Shown one piece after another: positions 63,006 to 64,000 of a DNA stretch of 64,000 nt (the stretch's first letter is position 1; each line of letters opens with the position of its first letter). This DNA comes from VXNE01 sp965206615 (GTDB taxonomy: Bacteria; Pseudomonadota; Gammaproteobacteria; Pseudomonadales; Azotimanducaceae): positions 3,410,001 through 3,474,000 of the forward strand of contig CBDBKI010000005.1 in assembly GCA_965206615.1 (NCBI GenBank), in the 5' to 3' direction. Under the pieces are notes generated by a model. It had not been told where the DNA came from. It was given only the letters and a program-made list of their open reading frames with translations, and searched no databases. The position numbers and the translations under genes are program-made.

Positions 63006-63788
63006 ATGAGCGATGCGATCAGAACCCGCCGCGAGGGAGCGATCCTCGAGGTCACCCTCGACCGACCCAAGGCCAATGCGATCGATCTCGCCACCAGCCG
63101 CGCCATGGGCGAGACCTTCAAGGCGTTCCGGGATGATCCCGACGCGCGTGTTGCCATCGTCACCGGTGGCGGGGCCCGATTCTTCAGCGCCGGCTGGGAC
63201 TTGAAGGCGGCGGCCGGGGGCGACCCCGTCGACGGGGACTACGGCGTCGGCGGCTTCGGCGGTATCCAGGAACTGCCCGGCATGAACAAACCGCTGATCG
63301 CGGCGGTCAACGGCATCGCGGTGGGCGGCGGCTTCGAACTGGCGCTTTCCTGCGACCTGATCCTGGCCTCCACCACAGCGCAGTTCGGCCTGCCGGAGAT
63401 CAACGCCGGCACCATCGCCGATGCCGCCAGCATCAAGCTGCCGAGGCGCATGCCGTATCACGTCGCCATGGAGCTGCTCCTGACCGGGCGCTTCATGGAC
63501 GCCGAGGAGGCGCACCGATGGGGCATCGTGAACGAGGTGCTGCAGCCAGGCGAACTGCTGGAGCGCGCCTGGGAACTCGCTCGCATGCTCGCAAGCGGCC
63601 CGCCATTGGTGTTCGCGGCCATCAAGGAAGTCGTTCGCGAAGCCGAGAACCTGCGCGCACAGGATGCGCTCAGCCGGGTGATGAAACGTCAGTTTCCGAC
63701 GGTGGACCGGCTCTACGGCAGCGAAGACCTCGAGGAAGGCGCGCGCGCATTCGCCGAGAAACGCGCGCCTTCCTGGAAGGGCCGCTAG
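63006..63788 (+). CDS. caiD: Carnitinyl-CoA dehydratase (crotonase family)
   Basis: A 260-residue crotonase that follows E. coli CaiD closely: I-L-E-V-T-L-D-R-P-K-A-N-A-I-D, R-F-F-S-A-G-W-D-L-K-A-A, G-G-G-F-E-L-A-L-S, E-E-A-H-R-W-G-I-V-N and the ending A-F-A-E-K-R-A-P-S-W-K-G-R. It interconverts crotonobetainyl-CoA and carnitinyl-CoA. The ATG at 63006 is used; an upstream in-frame GTG adds 18 residues overlapping the ligase gene. The TAG stop is directly followed by tandem hairpin repeats. Confidence 0.9.
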   Translation: MSDAIRTRREGAILEVTLDRPKANAIDLATSRAMGETFKAFRDDPDARVAIVTGGGARFFSAGWDLKAAAGGDPVDGDYGVGGFGGIQELPGMNKPLIAAVNGIAVGGGFELALSCDLILASTTAQFGLPEINAGTIADAASIKLPRRMPYHVAMELLLTGRFMDAEEAHRWGIVNEVLQPGELLERAWELARMLASGPPLVFAAIKEVVREAENLRAQDALSRVMKRQFPTVDRLYGSEDLEEGARAFAEKRAPSWKGR

Positions 63789-63789
63789 C

Positions 63790-64000
63790 GCGCGACCTCT
63801 CGGTCGCGTTGGGAGTTTCGCTGGCGCGAAACTCCTACGGCGCAAGCTCCTGGCGCGACCTCTCGGTCGCGTTGGGAGTTTCGCTGGCGCGAAACTCCTA
63901 CGGCGCAAGCTCCTGGCGCGACCTCTCGGTCGCGTTGGGAGTTTCGCTGGCGCGAAACTCCTACGGCGCAAGCTCCTGGCGCGACCTCTCGGTCGCGTTG
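63790..64000. repeat. 63-bp tandem hairpin repeat after caiD
   Basis: Copies start at 63790, 63853, 63916 and 63979 (the last cut by the window edge) and are practically identical. Each has two hairpins, GCGCGACC-TCTC-GGTCGCG and GAGTTTCGCTGGCGCGAAACTC, and a CTACGGCGCAAGCTCCTG spacer. The unit is 21 codons long. A diverged single copy follows the SDR gene at 52913. Confidence 0.9.

Noticed and set aside
59501..63163. A minus-strand open frame of about 1,220 codons opposite the carnitine cluster.
   Set aside because: It is antisense to three intact genes with clear motifs. Its protein is Arg/Gly/Ala-rich without domains, a GC-driven shadow.
63790..64000. CRISPR array reading of the terminal 63-bp repeats.
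   Set aside because: The apparent spacers are identical from copy to copy; it is a simple tandem repeat of two hairpins.

Overview
The window is uniformly high-GC proteobacterial DNA, most like an uncultured marine or host-associated gammaproteobacterium. The assignment rests on the suf operon layout with an IscR-type operator, a protocatechuate 4,5-cleavage (lig) pathway, an OadGAB sodium pump, a carnitine/betaine catabolic cluster and a giant cadherin/FN3 exoprotein. The taxon itself is inference. Many genes are damaged by single-base frameshifts, internal deletions or truncation by repeats. This points to genome decay, to indel errors in the assembly, or to both.

Layout. 1-4.2 kb: the 3' end of an unidentified gene, two small lipoproteins, a methyltransferase and a broken FG-GAP protein. 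4.3-16.3 kb: aromatic catabolism. A helix-turn-helix regulator precedes pobA (4-hydroxybenzoate to protocatechuate), an MBL-fold hydrolase and the remnant of an acetate-permease-like system. On the minus strand are ligAB (ring cleavage) and ligI, separated by two toxin-antitoxin modules. On the plus strand is ligJ-ligU-ligK-ligC. Together these encode every step from 4-hydroxybenzoate to pyruvate plus oxaloacetate, although ligI carries a frameshift. 16.3-22.5 kb: sufBCDS-sufA-sufT-sufE, controlled by an IscR-like palindrome that overlaps the ligC stop codon. 22.6-31.1 kb: one gene for a roughly 2,830-residue secreted protein (FN3, cadherin, CARDB and LRR modules plus a leishmanolysin-type protease).

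31.1-36 kb: a double carboxymuconolactone-decarboxylase-like protein; a PrdB/GrdB-like reductase with an in-frame UGA in a U-P-A-C motif followed by a hairpin (probable selenoprotein); a VOC protein; a class II aldolase; a fused glycosyltransferase; and tRNA-Arg(CCT). 36-40 kb: two near-identical quinone oxidoreductases flanking a lower-GC MOSC/AraC pair. 40.2-44.7 kb: a SPOR protein, the oxaloacetate decarboxylase pump oadGAB (a plausible sink for lig-pathway oxaloacetate) and tRNA-Arg(ACG). 44.8-57.6 kb: an accessory region with an HMG-CoA-lyase relic, a GPH transporter, two palindromic repeat arrays bracketing an IS6 fragment, an esterase and a truncated SDR, then a frameshifted hydrolase and decarboxylase, regulators and a TonB-receptor relic. 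57.6-63.8 kb: a carnitine/gamma-butyrobetaine cluster (BKACE, carnitine dehydrogenase, acyl-CoA dehydrogenase, NDP-forming acyl-CoA synthetase, CaiD-like hydratase), ending in 63-bp tandem repeats.

Three dispersed palindromic repeat families recur. One lies inside coding sequence (ligI, sufC), one supplies stop codons to flanking genes, and one lies directly after stop codons.
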